A stretch of 64,000 nucleotides of DNA, taken from positions 1 through 64,000 of the IMG/VR virus record IMGVR_UViG_3300009159_007116. One strand, 5' to 3'. Under the pieces are notes generated by a model that saw only the letters and a program-made list of their open reading frames with translations, did not search any database and was not told where the DNA came from. The DNA is from a virus. This document shows, piece after piece, positions 47,540 through 57,190 of this stretch; the stretch's first letter is position 1, and the number at the start of each line of letters is the position of its first letter. Both the position numbers and the translations under genes were made by a program.

Positions 47540-49456
47540 ATGAATTGGATACCATTGCATTGTCATACCCATTATAGCCTATTAGACGGATTAAGTAAGC
47601 CAGATCTTTTAGCAAAAAGATGCAAAGAACTTGGATATACTTCATGTGCCATAACTGATCATGGAACTATATCTGGTGCTATTTCTTTTTCTAAAGCTTG
47701 TATTTCACAAGGTATAAAACCAATCATTGGTTGTGAATTTTATATTTGTAAGAATATAGCAACAGAACATAATAAAGAAAACTCAAGCTTAACTCACCTG
47801 TGTGTCATTGCTAAAAATCTAAACGGCTGGAAAAACTTAATTAATTTGTCTTCTTTAGCCAATTCCTTGGATTATTTTTATTATAAACCAAGATTAAACT
47901 TAAATGATTTTAAAGGACTGTGCAGTGATTTAATTGCATTTTCTGGTCATCCAGGAACAGACTTGGCTAACTCTTTATTTGAAGATCATAAAGAAGCTTA
48001 TAAAAGAACTGATTATGATGAAATAAAGGAAATGCTCAAACCTAACTGGTTAAATGAAGCCGGAAATATTTGTGCAAAATATATTGAGATATTTGGGCCA
48101 GACAATTTTTTTGTAGAAATACAATTATTTGATAGCTGTAACTTAGTTGCATCAAAGGTTATTGCTGAATGCATGAGAGAACTTTGTGCCAAAACTGGTA
48201 TTAAAAAAATAGCAACTCCAGATGTTCATTATGTTATGCCAGAAGATGCTCCTGATCAAAGAGTTTTATTGTGTTCTTCAATGGAAACAACTCTAAAGAA
48301 TGTAAATAGCAAATTAGAAAATAACGAAGAATTTGGGCTTTCTGTATTTTTTAAATCAAACAAATACTATCTTCCAACAATTGAAGAAATATCTAGCTTT
48401 CATGAAGAAGACGAAATAAGCAATTGTTGTTTAATTGATAGTTTATGTGAAAACTATTCACTTATAAAACAACCAGCTATACCAAACTTTGCTTGTCCAG
48501 ATGGTCTGTCTCAGATCCTTTATTTGAGGAAGTTATGCAGAAATGGGTGGAATAGGCGTTTCTCTGCAATAAAGCCAAAAACAGATGAATATAAGCTATA
48601 TACAGAACGAATAAAGCATGAACTTGAAGTTATAGATACTTCTGGTTTGGCTGGATACTTTTTGATTGTACAAGACTACTGCAATTGGGCAAAGTCAAAG
48701 GGTTGGATTATGGGTAGAGGTAGGGGTTCTGGTGCTGGATGCATGATATCCTATCTTTTGGGCATAACAGAAGTAGATCCTATTAAACACTCTCTTATAT
48801 TTGAAAGATTCTATAACGCAGGAAGAAACTCTGCTGGTCGTATAAGCTTGCCAGATATTGACTGTGACTTTCCAATTACAAAGCGTGATAAGGTAATAGA
48901 ATATATAAAGCAAAAGTATGGAAGCAGCAATGTTTGTCAAATGATAACATTTAGTCGTATGCAGGGTCGTGGATCATTAAAAGATGTTCTTAGGGTTCAT
49001 GGTTTTTCTTTTGAGGAAAGCAACAATGTAACTAAGTACATTCCAGATGAATCGGAGATATCTGAACAGTTACAAGATATGAAAGACGAAGATGGAGATT
49101 CTTCAATTATAAGGTGGGCGTTAGAGAATATTCCTGATAGATTATCTGAGTATTGTAAGATTGAAAAGGATGGCACTTACTCTGGAAGATTAGCAAAGGA
49201 ATTTGCACAGGCAATAAGATTAGAAGGAACAAAAAGAAGTCAGGGTAAACATGCTGCTGGTATAGTTATTAGTAATATTCCTTTATCAGAAGTATGCCCA
49301 ATGACATTCGATAAAAAGACAAAGCAGATGATAGCTGGTATGGAAATGTCAGACTTAGAGTCAATTGGAATGGTTAAGTTTGATATACTTGGAGTTGCAG
49401 TTTTAGATAAAATAATGGGTTGTATAAATATTTTAAAGGGGAAACCAAATGAATGA
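47540..49456 (+). CDS. dnaE: DNA polymerase III alpha-like, N-terminal half (PHP and palm)
   Basis: 638 aa. PHP domain with HCHTH at residues 7-11, TDHG and further His/Asp near 40-70. The polymerase palm has GRGRGSGAG near 395, LPDIDCDF near 436 (two catalytic Asp) and VKFDILG near 612 (third Asp). The frame then stops after about 20 residues, where intact DnaE would run into the fingers. The missing part is at 50363-51988. AAGGA precedes ATG 47540; a TTG six bases earlier is unlikely. No intein motifs at the end, so the halves probably associate non-covalently. Confidence 0.9.
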   Translation: MNWIPLHCHTHYSLLDGLSKPDLLAKRCKELGYTSCAITDHGTISGAISFSKACISQGIKPIIGCEFYICKNIATEHNKENSSLTHLCVIAKNLNGWKNLINLSSLANSLDYFYYKPRLNLNDFKGLCSDLIAFSGHPGTDLANSLFEDHKEAYKRTDYDEIKEMLKPNWLNEAGNICAKYIEIFGPDNFFVEIQLFDSCNLVASKVIAECMRELCAKTGIKKIATPDVHYVMPEDAPDQRVLLCSSMETTLKNVNSKLENNEEFGLSVFFKSNKYYLPTIEEISSFHEEDEISNCCLIDSLCENYSLIKQPAIPNFACPDGLSQILYLRKLCRNGWNRRFSAIKPKTDEYKLYTERIKHELEVIDTSGLAGYFLIVQDYCNWAKSKGWIMGRGRGSGAGCMISYLLGITEVDPIKHSLIFERFYNAGRNSAGRISLPDIDCDFPITKRDKVIEYIKQKYGSSNVCQMITFSRMQGRGSLKDVLRVHGFSFEESNNVTKYIPDESEISEQLQDMKDEDGDSSIIRWALENIPDRLSEYCKIEKDGTYSGRLAKEFAQAIRLEGTKRSQGKHAAGIVISNIPLSEVCPMTFDKKTKQMIAGMEMSDLESIGMVKFDILGVAVLDKIMGCINILKGKPNE

Positions 49457-49730
49457 CAACTCTCTTGAAATATCTATAATAAGCAAGTTGGTAGTTCAGC
49501 AAACAGCTTTATTGGATGCTTTATCTGATTGCTCTTCCTTAAAGAAGGATCTTGTTAAACAAGCTAATAAGCTATTAAAAGCAATAACAATTCAAAATGG
49601 AGGTATGTTGATTATAGAAAAAGATTTTTTAGATTCAGCAGAAGATGCAGAAGTTGAACTTAAAATACAGCAAAATGATGACGGATCAATAGAACTAACT
49701 ATTAAAGGAGAAGAAGACGATGAAGAGTAA
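49449..49730 (+). CDS. Small acidic protein inside the split polymerase locus, 93 aa
   Basis: Begins within the last codons of the first polymerase half and ends 11 bases into the exonuclease gene. Helical first half (with CSS near residue 26), acidic beta C-terminus ending in EEDDEE. No family recognised. The position between polymerase half and exonuclease suggests a polymerase accessory subunit, but that is inference. Confidence 0.6.
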   Translation: MNDNSLEISIISKLVVQQTALLDALSDCSSLKKDLVKQANKLLKAITIQNGGMLIIEKDFLDSAEDAEVELKIQQNDDGSIELTIKGEEDDEE

Positions 49731-50358
49731 TACGATTATTGTTTTTGATTTTGAAACAGGATCTTTAGATACAAATACTTGTGAAGTTATTCAAATTGCT
49801 GCAAAAGCAATAAATAGAAAAACTCTTCAGCCGATAGAAGGTGCAGTATTTAATAGTCTTGTAAAGCCTAGAGACTTTGGAAATTTACAAGAAGCAGCAC
49901 TAGCAGTAAACAAAAAGACAAGAGAAGAACTTCAGCTTGCACCTAATCTTGATGTTGTTTGGAGTAGATTTATTGATTTTATATCTACTTTTGCAGTTGG
50001 TAAAAGCAACATACTAGCTCCTGTTCCAGCAGGGAAAAACATTAGATTTTTTGACATGCCAATATTTCAAAGAGTTTGTGTTGAATTAGGATATGTTCAG
50101 CCAAATAGCACACAGTCTTTCTTTAATAAAAGAAGCATGTTTGATTTAGATGAAATGATGTTGCTTTGGTTTGAAAATTCAGATGATATGCCTAATATGA
50201 AAATGGATACTATTAGAGATCATTTTGGAATGTCAAAAGCTAATGCTCATGATGCACTAGTTGATGTTGAGCAAACAGCAGATCTAATTACCTACTTCTT
50301 AAAACTACACAGATCAATATACCCAAAGGTTAAATTTAAAGACTCATTTAAGAAATAA
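49720..50358 (+). CDS. DnaQ-like 3'-5' proofreading exonuclease
   Basis: 212 aa DEDDh nuclease: VFDFETGSLD near residues 8-17 (Exo I), a GKNIRFFDMPIF near 106 (Exo II), and NAHDALVDVEQTA near 176 (Exo III with HD). It would proofread for the polymerase whose two halves flank it. In most bacteria DnaQ is a separate gene, and its placement between the two DnaE halves is unusual. Confidence 0.85.
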   Translation: MKSNTIIVFDFETGSLDTNTCEVIQIAAKAINRKTLQPIEGAVFNSLVKPRDFGNLQEAALAVNKKTREELQLAPNLDVVWSRFIDFISTFAVGKSNILAPVPAGKNIRFFDMPIFQRVCVELGYVQPNSTQSFFNKRSMFDLDEMMLLWFENSDDMPNMKMDTIRDHFGMSKANAHDALVDVEQTADLITYFLKLHRSIYPKVKFKDSFKK

Positions 50359-50362
50359 TAAT

Positions 50363-51988
50363 ATGACAAAAACATACAAATTTTCATGCGGTTGTAGTTT
50401 TCCAATAATTGGAGATCCTTTAACCGAAAATTCTTTGCCTTTAATGGAAGTAGATCCAACCAATCTTCCTTCTTGCGATATTGCTTGGGATATATTCGCT
50501 AGAGGCGACACAAAAGGAATTTTTCAATTAGAATCAGATCTTGGAAAACAGTGGTCTAAGAAACTAAGGCCAAAAACTGTTGATCATTTAACTGCTTTAG
50601 GTGCTCTTATTAGGCCAGGAGCTTTGCGTTCTGTGGATGATAAGGGCGTTAGTATGACAGCACATTATTGCCGTATTGTAAACGGAGAAGAAGAGGTTTC
50701 ATCCTACCATCCTATTGTTGATGATGCACTTAAATCAACTTATGGGTCACTTGTTTTTCAAGAGCAAGCAATGGAGCTTTCTAGGGTTATCGCTGGATTT
50801 ACTTTGCAAGAGGCAGATATGCTTCGTAAAGCAATGGGAAAGAAATCATCTAGCGAAATGGCAAAATGTAAGAAGATGTTTATTGAGGGTGCTAAAAAAA
50901 TAGAAGTAGTCTCAGAAGATCAAGCTGAAGAAATATTTGGATGGATTGAACAGAGTCAAAAATATTCCTTCAATCGCAGTCACAGTTGCTGCTATGGCTT
51001 AATTGGATATGATACAGCATATTTAAAGAGTCATTTTCCAGTTCAATTCTTTACTAGCTGGCTTTATTTTGCAAAAGACAAAGCAGATAGTCAGCTTGAA
51101 ATATCTGATTTAATTGAAGATGCAAAAAAATTCAATATAACTGTTCAATCTCCAGACATAATGATGCTAAATAGCAATTTTTATACTGACGGAATATCAA
51201 TTTGGTTTGGTATTACTGATGTAAAAGGAATTGGACAATCGCAATTTGAAAAAATCAAACTAGCTATAAATAATTACGGCAAAAGTATAGATTCTTGGGA
51301 AGAATTTGTTGTTAAATGTTCTGATGAAATGCCAAAATCAAGTATTGAAAAACTAATTGCTGTAAATGCTTTAAGAAAATTTGGCAGCAAAAGGAAAGTG
51401 CTTCTTGCCGAATTTAATGCTTGGTCTGAATTAACAGACAAAGAAAAAGAATGGATAAAGGCTAATGCTGAAATTACTAATATACCAGATATGATTTTAA
51501 ACTCAGCAAAGACAAAAAAAGAAGGCGGTTGTTGTTCATCAGTTAAAAGGGTTGAAGTTTTAAAAAGCATAGCCTCTATGATTAAAAATCCACCATCTCC
51601 ATTAATAGATATTCCAAGTTGGGTTTGTTGGATTGAAAAAGATTCTTTAGGTATTTCTTTAACATATAATGCTACAGACTCTTGCGATACAAGTAGTTCT
51701 AACACTACATGCAAAGAATACTTAGATGGAAAGAATGGTTATATGGTCTTTGGTGTTGAAGTAAGAAGGTCTAAAGAAGTGCTTACAAAGGCTGGAAAAA
51801 CACCAGGATCTAGAATGGCATTTTTATCAATATCTGATGCTACTGGAAAAATAGATGATGTCATTTGTTTTCCAAACTCGTACAAAGATTTTGCTTCTTT
51901 GTTAAAAGAGGGTAATACAGTCTTGATTCAAGGTGAACGAGACAAAAAAAGTGACTCTCTTTTAGTTAAAACTGTTGTTCAAATTTAG
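50363..51988 (+). CDS. dnaE: DNA polymerase III alpha-like, C-terminal half (fingers, HhH, OB)
   Basis: 541 aa beginning with a short CGC-containing segment (FSCGCSFPI) before the IFQLES fingers motif near residue 51 and RPGALR near 81. YSFNRSHS near 215 is the conserved KFxxYxFNKSHS helix. A helix-hairpin-helix region follows near 280, and the C-terminus (about 455-541) is an OB-fold with ATGKIDDVICFP. Residues that in intact DnaE precede FQLES are replaced by the CGC segment. With the N-terminal half this reconstitutes one polymerase. No separate start other than ATG 50363. Confidence 0.9.
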   Translation: MTKTYKFSCGCSFPIIGDPLTENSLPLMEVDPTNLPSCDIAWDIFARGDTKGIFQLESDLGKQWSKKLRPKTVDHLTALGALIRPGALRSVDDKGVSMTAHYCRIVNGEEEVSSYHPIVDDALKSTYGSLVFQEQAMELSRVIAGFTLQEADMLRKAMGKKSSSEMAKCKKMFIEGAKKIEVVSEDQAEEIFGWIEQSQKYSFNRSHSCCYGLIGYDTAYLKSHFPVQFFTSWLYFAKDKADSQLEISDLIEDAKKFNITVQSPDIMMLNSNFYTDGISIWFGITDVKGIGQSQFEKIKLAINNYGKSIDSWEEFVVKCSDEMPKSSIEKLIAVNALRKFGSKRKVLLAEFNAWSELTDKEKEWIKANAEITNIPDMILNSAKTKKEGGCCSSVKRVEVLKSIASMIKNPPSPLIDIPSWVCWIEKDSLGISLTYNATDSCDTSSSNTTCKEYLDGKNGYMVFGVEVRRSKEVLTKAGKTPGSRMAFLSISDATGKIDDVICFPNSYKDFASLLKEGNTVLIQGERDKKSDSLLVKTVVQI

Positions 51989-51997
51989 GAGATAGAA

Positions 51998-52384
51998 ATG
52001 AATATTTGTTCTTTCCTTGGTAAGCTAACTAGAGAACCAGAACTTATAAAATTAAACAATGGAAAATCTGTTGTTAACTTTTGTATTTCGGTTAGAAATC
52101 CATCTAAGAATCAAGAAAAACCAGAAATGACTTTTATTGATTGTGTTGCTTGGGAAAAAACTGCTGATTTGATTGGGAAGTATTTTAAAAAAGGTTCTAG
52201 AATTTTAGTGCATACTTCTGCCAAAACAGAAAGTTGGGTAGATAAAGAAAATGGCAAAAATAGGCATAAAATTAAATTCATAGTTCAAAAATTTTGGTAT
52301 GTAGATCAGAAAGCAAACGATGAAGAAGAACAACATTCAGAAGTATTTGCAGAAGAAGAAGATTTTGGCAATCAAATACTATAG
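51998..52384 (+). CDS. ssb: Single-stranded DNA-binding protein
   Basis: 128 aa OB-fold SSB: NICSFLGKLTREPEL at the N-terminus, VVNFCISVRNP near 25, DCVAWEKTADL near 50 and an acidic C-terminal tail (DEEEQHSEVFAEEEDF), though not ending in the usual DDDIPF. Coats single-stranded DNA and recruits replication partners through the tail. AGGAGATAGAA precedes the start. Confidence 0.85.
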   Translation: MNICSFLGKLTREPELIKLNNGKSVVNFCISVRNPSKNQEKPEMTFIDCVAWEKTADLIGKYFKKGSRILVHTSAKTESWVDKENGKNRHKIKFIVQKFWYVDQKANDEEEQHSEVFAEEEDFGNQIL

Positions 52385-52392
52385 GAATTAAA

Positions 52393-53892
52393 ATGTCAAA
52401 AAAACGAATACTCCTGTGTGGTGAAGCAACTTTTATAAACTCTGGATATGCCAACTATGGTTGCCAGATTATGAACAGGCTTTATCAAACAGGAGAATTT
52501 GAATTGGCAGAAATAGGGTGTTTTGGCAAAGATCATTCATCAGTTTCAAAACCACCTTGGAAAATATACTATCCAGATGAAAATAAAAACAATGGAAGAT
52601 TTGGTTCTTCAATTTTTGAAGATGTTCTTTTAGAATTTAAACCAGATGTAGTGTGGTCTTTTAGAGATCCTTGGGTTGATGATTTTATTGGCGATTCGCC
52701 CTACAAGAGACATTTCCATTGGGCTTATATGCCAACCATTGATTCTATTCCATTAGATCCAGAGTGGATATATACTTTAACTAAAGCAGACTCTATATTT
52801 ACATATTCAGATTGGGCTTTAGACATACTTAAGGAAAATTATCCAAATCTAAATTTAATCTCTTCTGCTTCTCCAGCAGCAGATGAAGTATTTACCATGA
52901 TTAAAGACAAAAAAGAATTTAAAAAGTCTCATGGTTTAGATCCAGATTGCTTAATAATCGGTTCTGTCATGAGAAATCAAAAAAGAAAGTTGATTCCAGA
53001 TCTTTTTGATGCATTTGAAATGCTGTTGGATCAAGCACCAAAAGAAATATCTTCAAAATTAATTCTATATATGCACACTACTTATCCAGATGTTGGTTGG
53101 GATATACCAAAGTTAATAGCTGAAAGACCAAAAATATCAAAAAAACTGTTTTTTACCTACAGTTGTAGAGGTTGTTTTAACATATCTATATCAAATTTTA
53201 ATGGTGCAATTATAGAATGCAATTATTGTAAAAAAATATCTTCTTTGTTTCCAAACACAAGTTCTGGTGCAAAAAGAGACTCTATGGCAATGGTGTATAA
53301 TCTAATGGATCTATATGTTCAATACTCTTGTGCAGAAGGATTTGGGATGCCATTAGTAGAAGCAGCTTCTTGTGGGGTTCCTATTTGTGCCACAGACTAT
53401 AGTGCTATGTACGATATAGTTAGAAAACTAGATGGTTTTCCAATAAAAGTACAAAGAATGCATTATGAAGTTGAAACACATAGAAAATTTGCACTTCCAG
53501 ACAATCAAAATTTTGTAGATATTTGTATTAAATATTTTAAACAACCAGAGTCAGTAAGAAAGTTTAAGTCTAATAAAACATTAAATTTGGCAAAAGAAAA
53601 GTATAGTTATGATGCTGTTTCAGAAAAGTTAAAAAATCACTTTTTATCTATACCAAGCTCTAATACATGGAATGAACCAAAAAAGTACATGAGCATACCT
53701 TCAGAAATATCTTTTGATAACAATGTAGAATTTTTAAAAGAATTATTGAAGTGTTTTAATGATGATTTTTCTCTTTTGTTTTCAAGGTTATTGAAAAAAA
53801 TAAATTACAATATGTCTTCTAAAGAAGATATATATAAAGAAGTAGAAAAAATAATATCTAAATACAATCACTATGAATCTATAAGGAACTAA
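52393..53892 (+). CDS. GT4-like glycosyltransferase with inserted zinc ribbon
   Basis: 499 aa GT-B enzyme. N-terminal Rossmann domain starting with LLCGEATFINSGYA, FTYSDWALD near 135, VMRNQKRKL near 195, and ETAEGFG-type donor motif as CAEGFGMPLVEAASCGVPI near 315-335. Between the two parts of the C-terminal domain lies a CRGC (near 257) and CNYC (near 277) pair, a zinc ribbon not normal for this family. The last 110 residues are helical. Starts the second glycan island next to ssb. Confidence 0.8.
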   Translation: MSKKRILLCGEATFINSGYANYGCQIMNRLYQTGEFELAEIGCFGKDHSSVSKPPWKIYYPDENKNNGRFGSSIFEDVLLEFKPDVVWSFRDPWVDDFIGDSPYKRHFHWAYMPTIDSIPLDPEWIYTLTKADSIFTYSDWALDILKENYPNLNLISSASPAADEVFTMIKDKKEFKKSHGLDPDCLIIGSVMRNQKRKLIPDLFDAFEMLLDQAPKEISSKLILYMHTTYPDVGWDIPKLIAERPKISKKLFFTYSCRGCFNISISNFNGAIIECNYCKKISSLFPNTSSGAKRDSMAMVYNLMDLYVQYSCAEGFGMPLVEAASCGVPICATDYSAMYDIVRKLDGFPIKVQRMHYEVETHRKFALPDNQNFVDICIKYFKQPESVRKFKSNKTLNLAKEKYSYDAVSEKLKNHFLSIPSSNTWNEPKKYMSIPSEISFDNNVEFLKELLKCFNDDFSLLFSRLLKKINYNMSSKEDIYKEVEKIISKYNHYESIRN

Positions 53893-53893
53893 A

Positions 53894-55033
53894 ATGAAAG
53901 TTCTTTACATAGGAAATTACAGAGATGGAACTGGATATGGTCAAGCTGCTGAAGATTATATATTATCTTTAGATTCAGTTGGCGTAAATGTTGTTTGTAG
54001 GCCACTAAAGTTTAATGATTTAAATCACACTCCACATAAAAGAGTCGAAGAGTTAGAAAAAAGATCAGCAGATAATTGCAATGTTGTTATTCAACATACT
54101 CTTCCAACGCATGTTCAATATGATTCAAGTTTTGATTTAAACATATCACTTTTTGCTCATGAAACATCTTCATTTAGAATGGCTGGATGGCAAAATCATT
54201 TAAACAACATGGATTGTTGTATTGTCATAAATAATCAAATGATTGAATCGTGCAGAGATAGTGGTGTAAAAGTTCCGATATATGTTGTTCCTCATGCTAG
54301 AGATTTTTCTATTTATACTGAAAAATTTGAAAAGCTAAAACAAGTCGAAGATAATACATTTAAAAATGATTTTATTTTTTATACTATCGGAGAACAAAAA
54401 AGAAGGAAAAACTTATCGGCATTATTAAAAGCTTATTTTTTAGAGTTTTCAAGAGATGAAAATGTTTGCTTAATAGTAAAAACAAATCATGAGGATAAAG
54501 AAGATTTTACTAAATATTGTAATTCTATTTCATCTGGACTTAATGTAAGAAGACCTCCTAGAGTATTTTGCATAAAAGAAAGATTGTCAAATAATGCAAT
54601 ATACAAACTACACAATTCATGCGATGCTTTTGTGCAAGCATCTTATGGTGAAGCTTGGAGCATACCAGCATTCGATGCAATGGGTTTTGGAAAGACACCT
54701 ATTGTAACTAATTGCTCTGGCTACAAAGACTATTTGAATGACAATGTTGGTTGGTTGGTTGATTGCCATAAGGAATTTGTTTTTGGTCAAGAAAGGATTA
54801 TTAATGGCATTTACGATGGATCTGAGTATTGGTGGTCAATTGATATTCATGACTTAAGAAGGAAGATGAGAGATTGTTATTCGATGGAGGACATTAGAAA
54901 GTCTAAGGCTACTTTTGCTTTAGATCGTGCCTACGAATTCTCCCACGAAAAAGTGGGTTTAAAATTTTTAAAGGTGATTAAACATGCCTCCAAAAAAGAA
55001 AAAACAAACTTGGGTAGACATTGCAAACTATAA
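53894..55033 (+). CDS. GT4-like glycosyltransferase
   Basis: 379 aa. Begins LYIGNYRDGTGYGQAAEDYI, the donor/acceptor loop of GT-B enzymes. FYTIGEQKRRKNLSAL near 160 opens the C-terminal domain. ASYGEAWSIPAFDAMGFGK near 255 is the E-x7-E donor site. The last 50 bases overlap phoH in another frame. Retaining transfer of an unknown sugar. Confidence 0.85.
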   Translation: MKVLYIGNYRDGTGYGQAAEDYILSLDSVGVNVVCRPLKFNDLNHTPHKRVEELEKRSADNCNVVIQHTLPTHVQYDSSFDLNISLFAHETSSFRMAGWQNHLNNMDCCIVINNQMIESCRDSGVKVPIYVVPHARDFSIYTEKFEKLKQVEDNTFKNDFIFYTIGEQKRRKNLSALLKAYFLEFSRDENVCLIVKTNHEDKEDFTKYCNSISSGLNVRRPPRVFCIKERLSNNAIYKLHNSCDAFVQASYGEAWSIPAFDAMGFGKTPIVTNCSGYKDYLNDNVGWLVDCHKEFVFGQERIINGIYDGSEYWWSIDIHDLRRKMRDCYSMEDIRKSKATFALDRAYEFSHEKVGLKFLKVIKHASKKEKTNLGRHCKL

Positions 55034-55718
55034 AGAAGAACCTACAGAGGTTTCTTGGAAGGAAGAAAGGGATAAATCAGTTGAAGAAGAAAAGACGAAT
55101 CAAATAAAAGGTAAAACAAAAAATCAAGATATCTATATAGAAGCAATTGAAAAACACACGCTTACAATATGTTCTGGTCCTGCTGGTGCAGGGAAAACAT
55201 TTATAGCTTGTGGTGTTGCTGCTGGATTATTGATGCAGAAAAAAATAGAAAAAATTATTATAGCTAGACCATTAATTGAATGTGGACAAAAGATTGGTGC
55301 TTTTCCAGGCGATCTTAAGGAAAAGACTGAGCCTTTTATGGTTGCCATGCTTGAAGCAATTGGTAATTTTGTCACAAAAACAAAAATGAAGGCAATTAGA
55401 AATGATCAGATATTAGAAATATGCCCTCTTGAATTAATGAGAGGCAGAACATTTCATGATTCTATGATTATTTTAGATGAAGCACAAAATGCCACAAGAA
55501 GGCAATTAAAAATGTTTCTAACTAGATTTGGTCAAAATGCAAAAGTTATCGTTTGTGGTGATCATACACAAACAGACTTGCCTCATTACGAAGGAAACAC
55601 TATGGGGTGGATTTTAGAAAAACTTAATCATAAAGATATTGCTAAAGTGTTCCTTACTGGCGATGATATACAAAGGCATGGGCTTATTAAATATATCGTT
55701 GAGCAGTTAGGGGAATAG
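54984..55718 (+). CDS. phoH: PhoH-like ATPase
   Basis: 244 aa. A lysine-rich N-terminal 55 residues, then Walker A GPAGAGKT near 63-70, IIARPLIE, and IILDEAQNAT (Walker B) near 165, with a CGDHTQTDLP sensor near 194. PhoH is a phosphate-starvation-associated ATPase with RNA helicase/nuclease links, extremely common in large phages, role unresolved. It overlaps the glycosyltransferase by 50 bases in a different frame. Confidence 0.9.
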   Translation: MPPKKKKQTWVDIANYKEEPTEVSWKEERDKSVEEEKTNQIKGKTKNQDIYIEAIEKHTLTICSGPAGAGKTFIACGVAAGLLMQKKIEKIIIARPLIECGQKIGAFPGDLKEKTEPFMVAMLEAIGNFVTKTKMKAIRNDQILEICPLELMRGRTFHDSMIILDEAQNATRRQLKMFLTRFGQNAKVIVCGDHTQTDLPHYEGNTMGWILEKLNHKDIAKVFLTGDDIQRHGLIKYIVEQLGE

Positions 55719-56714
55719 ATGCATCCCGCATTAAGTAATATAGTAAGGTCATCCACTAGAAAAAGTGGAGATAGACTTAAGATACTTACATTTTCAACGC
55801 ATGAAAGATATCAGTCTAATATGGCTGATATCAATGCTGATTTTTGGGTTATAAACAATCCAAAGATTAAAGCTTGGAATTCTCAATATGCAGAAGTACC
55901 AAAAAATCATAAGTTATTGAATAATATAAAAAAAATATCTGATATTCCAAATTATCTTGTTTTTGATGCCATTCTAAGCCATGAAAAATTTATGCAATTT
56001 GATATAGCTTTGACTATATCTAAACATTTACACATACCATTAATATGTCTAGAACATGTATGCATGACAGAAACAAGAACTGCATTAAAGAAAAAATTTG
56101 GTAATACAAACATATTTATTTCTGAATATTCTGTAAAATCTTGGGATTTCAATAAAGAACATGAAGTTATTAATCATGGAGTTGACACTAGGATTTTTAA
56201 CAATAAGAAAATAAAAAGAGAAAACAACATTCTAAGTGTTGTTAACGATTGGAAAAATAGAGATTATGAATGTGGATTTACATTATGGCAAAACATAACA
56301 AAAGATATGCCAGTAGTTGTAATCGGCAGCAATCCAGAACTTTCTGAACCAGCTAAAGATGTTGATGATTTAGTTAATAGTTATAATAGATCTAGTATAT
56401 TTTTAAATACATCAATATTTAGTCCATTGCCAACCACTTTAATAGAGGCTATGGCATGTGGTTGCTGTGTTATTACTACCGCAAATGGAATGTGTTCAGA
56501 AATAATTAAAAATGGCGTAAATGGATTTATTTCAAACGATGAAAACGAACTTAAATTATTCTTAAATAATTGTTTGGAAGATCCTTCTTTGTGCAGAAAA
56601 ATGGGTGAAGAAGCAAGAAAAACAATACTTCAAAATTTTTCCCTAGAATCTTTTACAAATAGATGGAATGAAGTTTTACAGAAGGCAGTAACCAAAAACT
56701 GGTGGGAACTATGA
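55719..56714 (+). CDS. GT4-like glycosyltransferase
   Basis: 331 aa, starting directly after phoH. N-terminal domain with FSTHERYQ, an ISEYSVKSWD hinge near 133, VINHGVDTRIF near 150, and a C-terminal SPLPTTLIEAMACGCCVITT near 228 as the donor-binding E-x7-E-like region. Sugar and acceptor unknown. Overlaps the next gene by 4 bases (ATGA). Confidence 0.85.
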   Translation: MHPALSNIVRSSTRKSGDRLKILTFSTHERYQSNMADINADFWVINNPKIKAWNSQYAEVPKNHKLLNNIKKISDIPNYLVFDAILSHEKFMQFDIALTISKHLHIPLICLEHVCMTETRTALKKKFGNTNIFISEYSVKSWDFNKEHEVINHGVDTRIFNNKKIKRENNILSVVNDWKNRDYECGFTLWQNITKDMPVVVIGSNPELSEPAKDVDDLVNSYNRSSIFLNTSIFSPLPTTLIEAMACGCCVITTANGMCSEIIKNGVNGFISNDENELKLFLNNCLEDPSLCRKMGEEARKTILQNFSLESFTNRWNEVLQKAVTKNWWEL

Positions 56715-57190
56715 AAATAAATATAGGAATACCATTCTTTAAAGAAGATGTTGAGGACAGTGAGTTTACATATATAAGCCCATTTCCAACATCGTCTGAT
56801 AGTATTTTATATTGTCATTATCAAGATTTAAGTAAAATTGCAGATGATGGTGAATTAGATGCTATTTCCTGCAAAAGAGTTTTAAATTTTATAAGTCATT
56901 TAGAAATAAAAGACACTATTAAACATTGGTGCAAAAAATTAAAGCATGAAGGAAAACTATTTTTATTTTTTGAAGATATTATTGAGTTATGTAGATTGAC
57001 AACAATTGGAAGCATTAAGGAAGAAGATATATCGCAATATATTTATGGTGGTCAAGAAGAAGGTTGGAACTTTAAAAAATCTGGCATTACAATACCTTTT
57101 ATAAAAAATATACTTGTAGAAAATGGTATGATAATAGAGAATGTCAAACTTGACTCGTTTTATTGTTATATAGAATCAAGGAGAAAATAA
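56711..57190 (+). CDS. Methyltransferase-like protein, reduced, 159 aa
   Basis: ATG 56711 at an ATGA overlap. VLNFISHLEIKDTIKHW and LKHEGKLFLFFED (near residues 55-90) resemble motifs III-V of class I methyltransferases found in phage glycan islands (SHLE then the post-motif strand), but no glycine-rich motif I is visible, so SAM binding is uncertain. Might be a non-catalytic or highly divergent homologue. Confidence 0.45.
   Translation: MKINIGIPFFKEDVEDSEFTYISPFPTSSDSILYCHYQDLSKIADDGELDAISCKRVLNFISHLEIKDTIKHWCKKLKHEGKLFLFFEDIIELCRLTTIGSIKEEDISQYIYGGQEEGWNFKKSGITIPFIKNILVENGMIIENVKLDSFYCYIESRRK

Noticed and set aside
49440-50370. Split intein joining the two DnaE halves, as in cyanobacteria
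   Set aside because: The N-terminal half ends with ordinary polymerase sequence, the C-terminal half lacks an HN-(C/S/T) junction, and the break is at a different site from the cyanobacterial one.
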